Assembly: GCA_950295325.1 (NCBI GenBank)
Contig: OX485803.1
Location: 17,176,001 to 17,236,000, forward strand
Direction: 5' to 3'
Source: Polytrichum commune
Lineage: Eukaryota > Streptophyta > Polytrichopsida > Polytrichales > Polytrichaceae
Length of the DNA: 60,000 bases
Both the position numbers and the translations under genes were made by a program. Shown one piece after another: positions 49,801 through 60,000 of this stretch (position 1 is its first letter; every line of letters begins with the position of its first letter). The notes beneath the pieces were generated by a model, which searched no databases, was not told where the DNA came from, and was given only the letters and a program-made list of their open reading frames with translations.

Positions 49801-52725
49801 CCAAAGTAAACGTTTTTAAAGCCCCCCGCCCCCAACGTGACATTTTTGGGTCCAGCGTCACATTGCCATCAGAATATTTGATGTGACGTGATGGACACTA
49901 ATGTGAAATCCCTATCTAACACTAACATCTTTAAATGAGGAAGGATGTCAATTAGAAATTTGCGCTCAGAGAATGGGCATGCATGTGGATTTCATCAATC
50001 CCCGAGAGGTATGTCTACCTATTGTTCACTTCCCTAGAACTTGAGGGCCAAGCTTGTGTTGTCAAAAGAAAAATTCCATTATTTAAAGCAATGTGAAGCT
50101 ATTTCAAAGGGTAATGCTCAACATGTTGAGGGTATGTAGATTCACAAATCTTGGTCACAGGGGTTCATATTTTTTTGGGGGTCAAATTTGAACTCTAAGA
50201 GCCATAGCAACCAATATGATGAGAGAATGGATCCCATTATCACCAAAGATCCTTTTCAACGGGGACACTTCCCCACGACTCGGGGAAAGTTCATAACCGA
50301 TGTAATTCTTTTTATTTTAAAACAAATGAGGTTACAATTCTAGAGAGCTCATTGCGATTCACATGCATGGGTTTTCAACCAGTCTTGAATATATTGTTTC
50401 CAAAAACCTGGATATTAAATTGGAGAGGGTTCTATTTTTGAAAAGTGATTAGTTAGTGAAAAAAAGGTATTTAGAGAAAATATATTTGATTCATGTAATT
50501 AGTGACATCCAAGACATATACAATTGAAATCTTAAAGCATGATATAAATCAAGCCTATTACACTTTATATTAATCTAGGCCAAAATTTTGCACATAAATT
50601 GAGATTAGAAATTAATAGATATGTGGGGTAGGAGTTGGATCTTAAAAATTGGATAAACTTGGGAAAGTCAATGAGTTTGTGGTATAGATGACGTGATTTT
50701 CTAAGAAAATTTGCAAATGATGAGTTGTCTATGGCAACTCTCTAAGGGCATGATACACATGTCATGGTGTGCACATGCATGAAGAAGTTGATGAAACTAT
50801 TCTAGTTGTATTTGATGGATTTTTGAAAATATTTTTAAAAAAAATACTAAACAACTTGTTATAAGCTTCAATGCATAATTCAACACACGGATGTGTATTT
50901 TGATCATTTCCTCACAAATTTATTTTCAAAATTGTTATTGTTTGCATGAATTAGCCTTCATATTTTGGATATTCTATAGTTAGACAAACCCTCTGGATCT
51001 TAAGGGCTAATATAAGTTGAACTAGGATTTAAGTATATTTGGATTTATGCATGAATTTTGGATAATTTCAACCATCAACATGATATACATGGAATACAAA
51101 TATTTGAAGTTGCAGTTGTTGTGTTGTTTTTGTTGTCATTTGAAATTTTGTCCCCACAAGTGCACATCCCTTATTATTTTGAGCAACTAGTTTGTCCAAA
51201 TATGCTTAAATGTCAATTGTTGCAAACATGAACTAAACTTCTAGCACGCTCACTTGTTCAAGGATCCATTTAGACCATAAAACAAAGTTTCTCTTAGGCT
51301 CATTTGAGGGCACACTTTCGATTCCATATGCCATTGAAGTCGGCGGAAACCACTAAAGTAGAGGGTGCTAAAACTAACACCTACAAACACATTTTAATAG
51401 CCAACACTCTACTACCTTGAACCTATCCTCATGATGTTGGAGTGGCCATGCCCATGGAGTGGTAGTTTTAGGTGCCATTAGTGGCGCCACCTCATACTAG
51501 CCTCTACTACCTCCATGTAGGGTAGGTAATGGGCTCCCACGCTATCTTCGGTTCAATGCATGGGAAGTTTTTGGGGATAGTCGGTCAAGATCCTAGTGAT
51601 TCTGAATCCAACCGGTTACATGTTGACATCTTCTAGTTTTGCTTTATTTATTGAGGTATATTCTATAGATTCCTCTAAAATGGTCGGTGGTTCTCCTGAA
51701 GTCTCCAACTTCAACATGTTATTTCTCAAACTCAACCGGTTCATCTGTAACTAAACGCCGGTTCTTCCCGGACATAGCTTCGGTTCAAGGTGGGTTAAGG
51801 GTGGCTTATCGGTGCCTATTCTAGCCATCCTATTCCGGGGGGGGGGGGTTGAGGCCCACAAAGCACAAAGGAGGTTAGTTATGGCACAAAAAGGTTGGTA
51901 TTGGGGATGCAACAGGGTCGGTACCCAGGATGTAAGGTGATGGTTTTGCAACTAAACCACGTGGGATCATGGAGGTGGCCATATGGCTTTGCGCATTGTT
52001 ACGAGTTGGGCTTTGAGCTAACTTGGGTCTAGTACCCAACTATGTTGTATTAATTATAGGTAATGAAGGTGGGGGTCCTCATCATATCCAAGGTTGCCAT
52101 ACATGGGCTTAGGGTTTGGTTTAAGGAAGCTAGTGGTTTTGACTTTAAATATTCATCAAATATTCAATTGAGGAGAAATTTTCTTCTTTACACCTATGTT
52201 TAGCCCAAAGGTTAATATGAATATACATTCTAAATCAACCGCATAGCCATATATTGGATTAAGCATCATCTACCTTAGATGATAAGAATTTGGACTTGCT
52301 AATTTTCCTGGCAACATTAGTATAATTGTAGGGGAAAGCTGAAATTTGAGGAGGGGGACTTGACCATTCTCTATTTGGGAACCCAAAATCTTACTTTCAT
52401 TTAGGCAGGAATTTTTTATTTCCATAAACTTGTTGGTGTGGAATTGAGCTTGTTGTGTTTTATACTAGTTTTCCCATTATAACATATTCTCATTATTCAA
52501 ACCTTGCCCAAATTATCATATTTTGGATTTACATTTTTCTAGAATATCAAGATGCGAAGTTCATTAAATCCAATCATGCAACATTCAAAATGGGTAAGTG
52601 CAAGGATGGTCACACTCCAACTTGCATGTTGACAACAAGACAAATCTACTCTCTCATATGTTGACAACCCTTCTTCACATGCAAGTGATCAACCATCAAG
52701 ATGCTTGAAGATATTGGTGTAAGCT
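49801..52725. other. AT-rich intergenic DNA with an R1 copy
   Basis: Contains the R1 copy 51558-51777 and a G run at 51836-51848. No gene seen. Confidence 0.45.
51558..51777 (-). repeat. Dispersed repeat R1, copy 4, with 11-bp direct flanks
   Basis: Reverse-complement copy. CTTCGGTTCAA occurs immediately on both sides (about 51547 and 51778), a good target duplication. This fixes the element ends as CTATGTCCGGGAAG and CTTCCCATGCA. No clear terminal inverted repeats or pol III boxes are visible. Confidence 0.7.
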
Positions 52726-53052
52726 TTGCCAATGTCAATGAACTCTATTTTGCTTTGCCATAATAAGTGGCACATGGAAGTGTGCCATAAGGTACTGTCA
52801 GACTTAGCTGAGGTATTGTTCTACGTAAAACTACCGAATCATTGCTGCCTGATCATAGATCTAAATGCAAGTTGGCAAATTGCTCTTGGTGATAGACGCC
52901 AAGTAAAGAAGTTATTAGAAATGTCAGAAATAAAAAGAATAAAATTGATCAAGTCCTCGGTTCTCAAGCACATCTGGACAGGGATATTCTTTTGGCAGGA
53001 TTTAGAACTCCATACTAGGACCATACAGGAGTCCTTTAGACACACGATTTGA
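52726..53052 (+). pseudogene. Unassigned coding-like stretch, weakly like a pfkB sugar kinase
   Basis: A 108-codon open stretch lies just left of the PHD-gene remnant. Part of it reads like a real protein: IIDLNASWQIALGDRRQVKK followed by LLEMSEIKRIKLIKSS. The order 'Asp-Leu-Asn ... GDRR ... LLEMS' recalls the region after the substrate pocket in pfkB-type kinases, but the GAGD catalytic motif is absent here and I see no neighbouring exon. In the +1 frame an open stretch also begins near 53008 (PYRSPLDTRFDGFFANVYGG). Either may be chance. I would not assign a function. Confidence 0.25.
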
Positions 53053-53109
53053 CGGATTTTTTGCCAATGTATATGGAGGGGAAGAAAGTTTCTCATGGTT
53101 TCAAAACAA

Positions 53110-53385
53110 GGTTAAGCCCGGTGTCAAAATCGTGCAGGTTCATCATACATTAAGGAAGAAGTTAAGGTGGCTCAAGGTGCAGGGTCTGCAAGAGCTATTC
53201 AACCAGAGGAAGGGGAGTGCTTAATGATCTATCGGCATCTTAAAGCTTGGGGTAAGTTATTTGCCAGGACTTGCTTTTCAAACTCAAAGCAAGGAAACAG
53301 CCCAACAATTGGACACTACAGATGGCCTTTTGGAGCCAAAGATTCAAATGGACTACGCAATCAACCAACTGCTTTATCACTTTAA
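53110..53385 (+). pseudogene. Remnant of the last exon of an Oberon-like PHD gene (copy B)
   Basis: Aligned by eye, this DNA matches about 23940-24170 of the intact PHD gene. CAGGTTCATCATACATTAAG matches the CAAGTTGATCTTGCTCTAAA region. AAGGTGGCTCAAGGTGCAGG then matches AAGATGGCACAAGCTGAAGA, and the shared TATCGGCATCTT / TACCGGCATCTT follows. At the protein level KVAQGAGSARAIQPEEGE pairs with KMAQAEEYARAEGSLLNQ. A 2-nt insertion near 53160 and later indels break the frame, and the rest of the paralogue is not recognisable. It sits at the start of the copy-B duplication, as expected. Confidence 0.65.
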
Positions 53386-56300
53386 TTTGCTAATATGCTT
53401 TAGATTGATTGTGCTTGCCATTTCCAATGCCCTTGGTCAATTGTCTACAAATTTGTCTACATGAGAAATTTGACACGAATGCCCAGGATCAAGGGAACTA
53501 TTTCTTCAGGAACTTCACATAGTGCTCACCATCTCAGATCTCAAGAACAACGTGTTGTGTCTTCATTGGACATGAGCACACCAATTATAAACAGTATCAA
53601 GTGACCTTCACAACATGGCTCATTACGCTCGGTGTGGTGAACGTATTGTCTTGCTACACACAGGCTGTAGCAGGGATTCTTGTGTACAATATCATATACA
53701 AAGAAGGTATTGTGCTTGAATGTGGACATATCATGAATAAGTTACTGGGGATGATCCTCCAGAGCTGCCCCGGAGCTGCCTCAGTGTGTTATTGTGTTTT
53801 CCAGTTTTGAAATTCAATGACTGAAGGGTGGTCAGTTCAAAATTCCAAAAAGGAAATTTGCAGACTTGACAGCTGTTCATATCAATGTGTCTGCAGAAAA
53901 TGAGGGGAGGTGACGAATCAACTCTGGTTGCAGAATCTACTTTCACGGCTCATCAAATATTTCCTTATATAGTTTCTTCATCCTATGGGCGGAATTTGTA
54001 ACTCTGGGTCTCAAAGAACTGTTTTGAAACTTACCAGATCCTCTGTTTATGAAACCCAGGACTCAAACTAAAACCAGGAGGAAACCCCCAAAAAACAACA
54101 GGGTAGTTCCAGAAAGATTAATTTACTTGAGGCTACACTGGCAGGTCGCAGCAGATATCTACTGGAGTTCAGTATTCTCGAAACTATATAATTCAATGGG
54201 AGTTATTTGATAAAGGAAAACCTGTATGCCCACTTCATGTTTACCATGGAGTGGACATTGTATGTAACCCTCATAATTCGAAAGCACCTCAGCTTGACTT
54301 CAGCACTCGGTCTCTTGCAAAGGCAAAGGTAAAGTACATAGGTGTCAGTCAAAACTTCCTCAGTCATAATTAAATAGAAATGTACATTCCCATGAATCGA
54401 ACTAGGTATGCTAAATCCAATTCCAGATGTAAGTAACAAGTGTCTTTTGTACTTCACCCTGATATTTATCCTCGAATTGGACTCATTCACCCAGTTTCTT
54501 CATATTAAAACAGAAACAGAATCTAGTGTGTGCCGGTTTGTGCTAACTGTAAATATCCGTGGGCTCAATATCATCTCCTCCAACAATAATAGACTTGTAA
54601 TAAGGTGTGCTTCGATAGACAGGAATGTGCCTTTGTAATATACCTACTACACAAACCTATCCAGTTGTACAAACCCATTCGATTTATGCAAACTAAAGAA
54701 ATGTGCTGTGCAATCATAAGATCTCACAAATGGAGAATTCCACTTCTGCAACGATGAATTAAGTGTGAATGCCAGTCGGAGATGCAGTCTTCCTGAGGAT
54801 TAAGTGAGTTGGAGCTTATCATCAACACCTAGAGGATCGCCTGCATGTGGGCCTCACGGAATAGATTACTATGAATCTACCAGCTCTAGCTACATACTGC
54901 ATGGAAATCAATCCCATGCAACAGGGAAATGAACCAAAACCATGCGGAGCCCTACCATTGATGAATAAGTCATAGACCATGACTGATGCATGAAGGAAGT
55001 CGGTCACTCGTTCTTGATTTTAAGGCGGTGCAAAGATCAAACACAAATCCTGGTAGAGGAGGAAACCAAGGTCCTCCACAAAAGAGCTCGAGGTGCAGGG
55101 GAAGGAAAACATGGTCGGCAAATCCAAATCCCCAATCGGATATTTCCATGCACTGTAGTGGCATAAAATATAGGCATAAGAATGACGACTCCACCATCTC
55201 GCAGAGCAGCCCATATTTAACAATTTGTGTACAGAGAAAGAGGTTCGCTGCTTCTCTTCTTTTTCCCTAAAATTTGCAATATGCCTTAAGAAATGTGTTG
55301 AATGATAAGCAACTTGACACAAGAGTCCATAAGTTAGCAGCTTGTGATAAGGACGGTAACTGTAGAATCTTTCCTCTCCTTAACAATTCCACACGATAGC
55401 ACTGTTCGGTGCATTTCTATTGTAGTTTGTCCTTACCTGTTTGGTGACCGACCACTCAAGCTTAGCAGGCTGCCATGCGTCCGAAACTCCTCACTTGTGG
55501 AGTCCAGGTTGTCAATTAGGACACCGCTTTTGGGTCGAACTCGTCACTTATTTCAGGAGTCCCGGTGAAAAATACGATATATTGGACTTCTTAAACATCA
55601 TAGGATTTTACCTCGAACTGCACAATTTGGACCAGAGCCTTAATTAGGTCAGGCTCTTGGGATGCTCAGGGCCCCCGCTTTGTCGCTCTTTGTCTCACCC
55701 GGACACCAAGTCTTCAGACAGAAGACTCTTTCCGGAGTCTTAACTTCAGGAGGCCCATCCATAGAGAATCAGCCTGCCGAATCCTCTCAAAAACTTTTAA
55801 AACATGGCCTAGAAACGTGTGTACAAGATAATAATGATTTCCCTTCTTGCTTGGATGTAGCAAGAAAGTCTGCAATTGCTTGTTCGAGGTGCTCCCAAGT
55901 CTAAATTCTGTTGGAAATATCATCTTCCTATGAACACCGTTTCATTATTCAAAGGCCCCCCGTGCAAGCCCCTGACCAAGGGAGGGCTGCGAATCCCCAA
56001 CCTCAACCAGGGGACGGCTGGATTTCTGTTGTGAATATACCTAAAGATAAGGCACATTCCGCCTATCTATGTCATCCCCTTTTAGAGCAGAATAAATGGC
56101 TTTCAAGGGGCCGAGGCTTTGTCTTGATGCAAGAAAGCAGACAACTGCTCTCGAGAGAACACTGATTGTTGTGTCATTGGGCCCAAGCCGCTTTTTCGCT
56201 GCACGCACGTTCTCATCTGGCATTCTATTGTTCTTTAGCAGAAAGGTTAGACTACAAAACAATTGCCAGAAATTTAATGACAATTCAGCAGACATTGCAC

Positions 56301-57028
56301 CAGAAATGCAGGATTCACGATTGACCTACACTGTACTGTACTCTATTTGGAAGAACTGCTTGCAACTCTACATCTGTTCTTCCCACATTAAGTCAAACAC
56401 CAAACAGAAATAGATGATGGTGCATGATAGAGACGACAAAACACATTATTCTGAGAAAAAAAGAGGTTAAACTCTCATCACTTGATCCCCTTGTCGGTAT
56501 TTGACAAGTTCAAGAGTTACAACAAATTGCAAACATGGTACAAATATGGAGTGCTCAGGAGTTGTCCATGCTGTAAAAGAAAAAGAGAGAAAAAGATCTG
56601 GCTGCATCATGGGCCTCTTTCACTATTCTGTTTTTAAGGGAAAACACTATCGTCGATAGGAAAGAGCATGTCATTAACCTTCACTAAAAACCTGAGAGAG
56701 CGCAAGCGGTTGAAGTTCCCATCCTTCCCTTATCACTTTGAAAGCTAAACGGAATGAATGTTGTCAAGGGAGAACATCAGCTCAAGTTCGGTCCAGCTGT
56801 GAGGAAGGATGAATGGGAGGAAGAGAAATCTAAGAGTACTGAATCAACTCCAAAAATGAAGGCCACCCCTTCCTTCCTTATTACTTGTGGGTGGAGGTGG
56901 ACCAACAAAAACTTGGAACTTGGTATTTGGAACTTGGTCGAACACATAGTTGCCAAAGCGGCTTCCCTTTCACGGCAAATTATAGGGCAACCTGGAGAAC
57001 ATGCAGACTGCAACATGAGGTACGTAAA
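53386..57028. other. Non-coding part of duplication copy B
   Basis: No reading frame here is convincing. Patches match copy A, for example 54.78-55.10 with 25.86-26.10 and 55.91-56.16 with 29.05-29.28. An open stretch at 55911-56165 (GDGWISVVNIPKDKAHSAYL) has a partly similar counterpart at 29.1-29.3 kb, so a lost small gene cannot be ruled out. 56.6-57.0 kb is the well-conserved 3' flank of the DUF7086 gene. Confidence 0.45.
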
Positions 57029-58749
57029 TCAGTCGTTTGGCAAATATTTACCGGCCGGATTGAGCTGTTTCAACAGGCCCCCATAGGTGGAGTAGAGGAC
57101 GCGATCTTTTGCCCCTGTTCGGTGTTTGTCATTATGCTTGCAAAAGAACTTGAGCTGGTCCAGAGTGCACAGACCCAGTGTCTGCGTCAGCAACAGAAAC
57201 AGCCAATTTATCTCCCTTTTCTTTTCGGCGATCACTGGCTTCACACAATCATTCTGGTGGCACAGCGTGCAGTCCAACAGTCGGGGCACCATCCAATGCT
57301 TCGGTGCTCGATCATGCAGCGAGTGTTTATTCTCCATAAAATATCGCTCCAGTTGAATGAATGCTGCCTGCAACAAACACACGCCACCAACATCCTCCAT
57401 CACCTACTTCAAATATACATGTGGTTCCCTTTATCATCCTTGCTAGCAGGAACATAATTCGAAGGGAGAGTCACCTGATTGGTCATAACTACTCAAACGT
57501 AAGTTATCATACAATTTATTAAGAGCCACATAAAATTTGTTACCTGCAGGTTCACCTCCACGGTGGTGAGACCATCACATCGTTTGCACTGCACTTCACC
57601 CCGGATGTTGCTGATTCCATGTCTCAAAATCCACTCAAGGCTGTGATTCTTGGCACGGTACTCTGTCGACCATGGAAACGGAGGTGGGACATGCGGTCCT
57701 TTTTTCTTTATGGGTCCACTACTAGCACTCAACCGCTCACCTGCCACATTGCACACATGATGTTCACATCAGATTAGCAACTCCTTACTTACTCAGCCAA
57801 AGCTGAACCACAGACAGATACTATTTGTTTTTTTGAGTTAAGCCCCAGCACATGCCACTTTCATATGGAAAGTCCCAAAAACGTGCATAACCTTCTACGA
57901 TAGCTTCTTGACACGGTGCACGACCTAGGGGCCCGAATTCTGGACATAGCAAGTGTTTTTTTCTTAGGGACAGCGTCACTTGCATACAATTTCCACTACA
58001 GACGATATCCACGCATGTTTCTTCCAGGCTGCTTTTCCCTCACAAACTATGAGAGGCATGCTTTGGAATCTGCACTCTGGGATGTGCATACGGAGGATAA
58101 ATGGGAATTTAGGACTGCTCATGCTAGAGTGATTTTCAGAACTCAGTGAATCAGTCTCACAAAAAGGGGCTACAAGTTCATGAAATGGGTTTCTTCTAAA
58201 AGTGCTTGAGCCACCAGACTGATATGCTCAATGCCAGCCACGCGCCTGCCCAAAGAAATCCTAATGTAATGGCAAAGAAGAAATCCTACGCAAGAAAAAC
58301 AAACAAGCGCAAGGGGTATCTAACTAGGTCTCCCCGAAGCGCCCAAACCCAAAACCCTCACGGACGCCTCAAACCATTTTATAGGGTTTCCGAAAGACAT
58401 GTGTGAGGATATGTGTGGATGTATCTTAGTCAGAAACGGGGTTTCAAGAAAACTGGCAGCACCAGAGGTGTTGCATTGACGATGAGCAGAAATTAGGTTA
58501 ATCGTGGGATTGAGCAATGCACTGACTTGGAGAAGCCGATGCTGGGGGGCCGGAGCGCACGGGCGTCCGCCGAGGTCGGTAGCGTTCCTCGTCTTCCTGG
58601 TGTGATGATAATGAGCTTTGGTGCCATGGAAGATAATGCGAAGATTCTTGCGAATGCGAGGATTGGCGAGACGACGAATACGACGACGAGCCTGGCGGCC
58701 GGAGCGTAAGCGTCAGGTTATCGTCGTCATCTTCGTCGGGATCACTCAT
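57029..58749 (-). CDS. DUF7086 domain protein, intact copy (three exons, 252 aa)
   Basis: Minus-strand exons: 58749-58527, 57740-57544 and 57367-57029. Lengths of 223, 197 and 339 nt join in phase to 253 codons including the stop, with donors GTCAGT and GTAACA and acceptors GGCAG and TTGCAG. The protein starts MSDPDEDDDDNLTLTLRPPG. This ATG is preferred over the longer reading frame, which opens with GTG. The leader is Ser-rich. The DUF7086 domain follows from FPWSTEY through GEVQCKRC, CTLCHQNDC, EKKREINWLFLLLTQTLG and KHNDKHRTGAKDRVLY to a natural C-terminus NPAGKYLPND. Four Cys in two CxxC pairs suggest a metal site (inference). The function of DUF7086 proteins is unknown to me. A dead paralogue with the same exon structure lies at 30145-32105. 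Both belong to a segmental duplication. Confidence 0.87.
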
Positions 58750-60000
58750 GGAGGATTGTCGGGGGAGGTCCAGCCTTGCCCTCTTGCTGGGCCCAGCCAC
58801 CGTGGCCAGCTACCCCTTTTCTATCTAAACTAAACCCTCACGATAATCTCTCCGATTCTGCTGTTTCCCCCAATCCCTCCACAATACATCTACTTCCTGC
58901 CCGCCCACCAATTCCCTCTCACACTGTTTTATCTTCGCCTGCACCCTGCCGACCTTGCTCCTCCCTCGCTCCGCCTCCCGCATATGCTCCGCCCCGCTCG
59001 CCCTTACCCCTCCCGCGGATGCGATGTTGATGGCTCCCTCTGAAATTTCGGTTGCCGGACTCACACCCACCTCGCTTCCGACGTCAATCTCGTGGGCAGA
59101 TCTCTCTCTCTCTCCCTCTCTCCCTCTCAATGCCCCTCACCACCAAAACCCTTCCAAACCCTTGCCGCAAAAACAAAGGCAAGGCAACCCCACGCGGCGT
59201 TGCCAAGAAAAATAGGGCACACCGCAATCCAATCCGCGTGCTGGCAGTTTGGAGTTGAATTCCACGTCCTCCACCACGCCTCCCTCTCTCCACGATCACC
59301 CGCGGCCCTACCACCAATTTTCCCCGATTGCGGATTCTCAACTTATACCAGTACTGACCGCCACGAATCCCATGGAACAATACAACGGCTCACACTCAAA
59401 TACCGCCAGGAACATGCCACCACCACCCCCCCCCCCTCTCAAAACCCAACCCACCACTCGAGTGATACAAACCACGAGCTCTAGACTAACACCCACAGAA
59501 CAACTCGAGCATCCGCTGCCTCGCACTGAACTCACTCACAGGCAGGCAGGCAGGCAGGAAGTAAGGGAGGAAGAACCAAAAGAAGAATGACTCTCTCGCT
59601 CTCTCTCGCTCGCTCTCTCTCTCTTCGGGAATGAAATAAATAAATAAAAACTGGCAGCCCCGAAAGTGGGCTACTACTACTAAAAGTGTTGATGAAGGTG
59701 GAAGCTAGAGGATTCGGACAAGGCTGGCAACTGAGGAGCAAGCAATGATGGTGGTGATAATGTTGGCAGGTGAAGGGGGAGAATAAGAAGCAAGCGGAGG
59801 GTGTGGGAAACGACGCGGAGGCTGTTGAGCTTTCATCAAGATCAGGCGAGCAGCCAGGCAGGAGGGGAGGGAGGGGAGGGGAGGGGAGGGGAGGGGAGGG
59901 GAGGGGAGGGGAGGGGAGGGGAGGGGGAGGGAGGGGGAGGCCGGGGAGCAGGAGGTGGAGCAGGAGCAGGAGGAGGCTGTTGCTGTTGCTGCTGCCTCTG
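58750..60000. promoter_or_regulatory. 5' flank of the DUF7086 gene, C/G-rich
   Basis: Directly upstream of the DUF7086 start (58749). 58.75-58.91 kb is shared with copy A; beyond that similarity fades. It is pyrimidine-rich, with CT runs near 59101 and 59590, a CAGG tandem near 59540 and (GAGGG)n near 59.9 kb. The last bases read, on the minus strand, as a Gln/Pro-rich stretch (QRQQQQQQPPPAPAPPPAP). This may be the coding start or leader of a neighbouring gene outside the window, or just low complexity. Confidence 0.35.
59865..59940. repeat. (GAGGG)n tract
   Basis: A GGGAG/GAGGG 5-mer is repeated more than 12 times and continues into GGGGGAGGGAGGGGGAGG. Four or more G runs of 3-4 with 1-nt loops meet the simple pattern for G-quadruplex formation. 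Confidence 0.9.

Larger units (their letters stand above)
53110..58910 (+). repeat. Segmental duplication, copy B
   Basis: Direct partner of copy A. Similarity is strongest from 56.6 to 58.8 kb around the DUF7086 gene and patchy from 53.4 to 56.0 kb. The alignment was done by eye, so the borders are approximate. Confidence 0.75.

Noticed and set aside
57005-57051. A fourth DUF7086 exon after donor-like GGTAAAT at 57052
   Set aside because: The candidate acceptors give introns of only about 44-62 nt, whereas reading through ends naturally at NPAGKYLPND and a TGA.
56885-57457. 190-codon plus-strand open frame
   Set aside because: It lies antisense to DUF7086 exon 3 and its 3' flank; the minus-strand exon has clear family motifs.
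58750-58800. Upstream extension of the DUF7086 frame
   Set aside because: The longer frame starts with GTG, not ATG; the first in-frame ATG is at 58749, and copy A has its ATG at the same place.

Overview
The window looks like nuclear DNA of a land plant. It has intron-containing genes with GT..AG splice sites, AT-rich and repeat-filled intergenic DNA, and two plant-type protein families (an Oberon-like PHD protein and a DUF7086 protein). Several decayed fragments (a SWIM-type Mutator transposase and a kinase-like gene with DWG in place of DFG) resemble families I associate with seed-free plants such as lycophytes or bryophytes. That placement is an inference and is weak.

Layout. 1-10.3 kb: AT-rich intergenic DNA with small hairpin repeats, a copy of a 210-bp dispersed repeat and one TA-flanked MITE. 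10.37-16.85 kb: one complete-looking 6.5-kb Mutator-like element with inverted ends and a 10-bp target duplication. It carries a decayed minus-strand transposase gene, a decayed plus-strand multi-exon gene of no family I know, and a 210-bp palindromic tandem repeat between them. 18.2-24.3 kb: a MITE, then the best gene of the window on the plus strand, a six-exon gene for a 1044-residue DUF7081 plus Oberon-like PHD protein. 24-32.3 kb and 53.1-58.9 kb: two direct copies of an ancient segmental duplication. In copy A the PHD gene is intact and the minus-strand DUF7086 gene is dead. In copy B the PHD gene is only a broken 3' remnant and the DUF7086 gene is intact (three exons, 252 residues). 26.7-28.4 kb: nested transposons inside copy A, including a hAT MITE with a clean 8-bp target duplication.

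33-52.6 kb is a transposon graveyard. It holds two solo LTRs of one family in opposite orientation (34.2 and 48.6 kb), minisatellites (36.3, 38.1 and 39.0 kb), a decayed kinase-like gene (42.5-43.7 kb) perhaps continuous with coding fragments at 46-47.9 kb, a CACTA-type fold-back MITE, and patches rich in TCGAC/ATCGAT motifs. 58.9-60 kb is C- and G-rich promoter-like sequence with a (GAGGG)n tract.

Only two genes look functional: the PHD protein gene (19.2-24.3 kb) and the DUF7086 gene (57.0-58.7 kb). The other coding signals are broken by stops or frameshifts. All exon models and alignments were made by eye.
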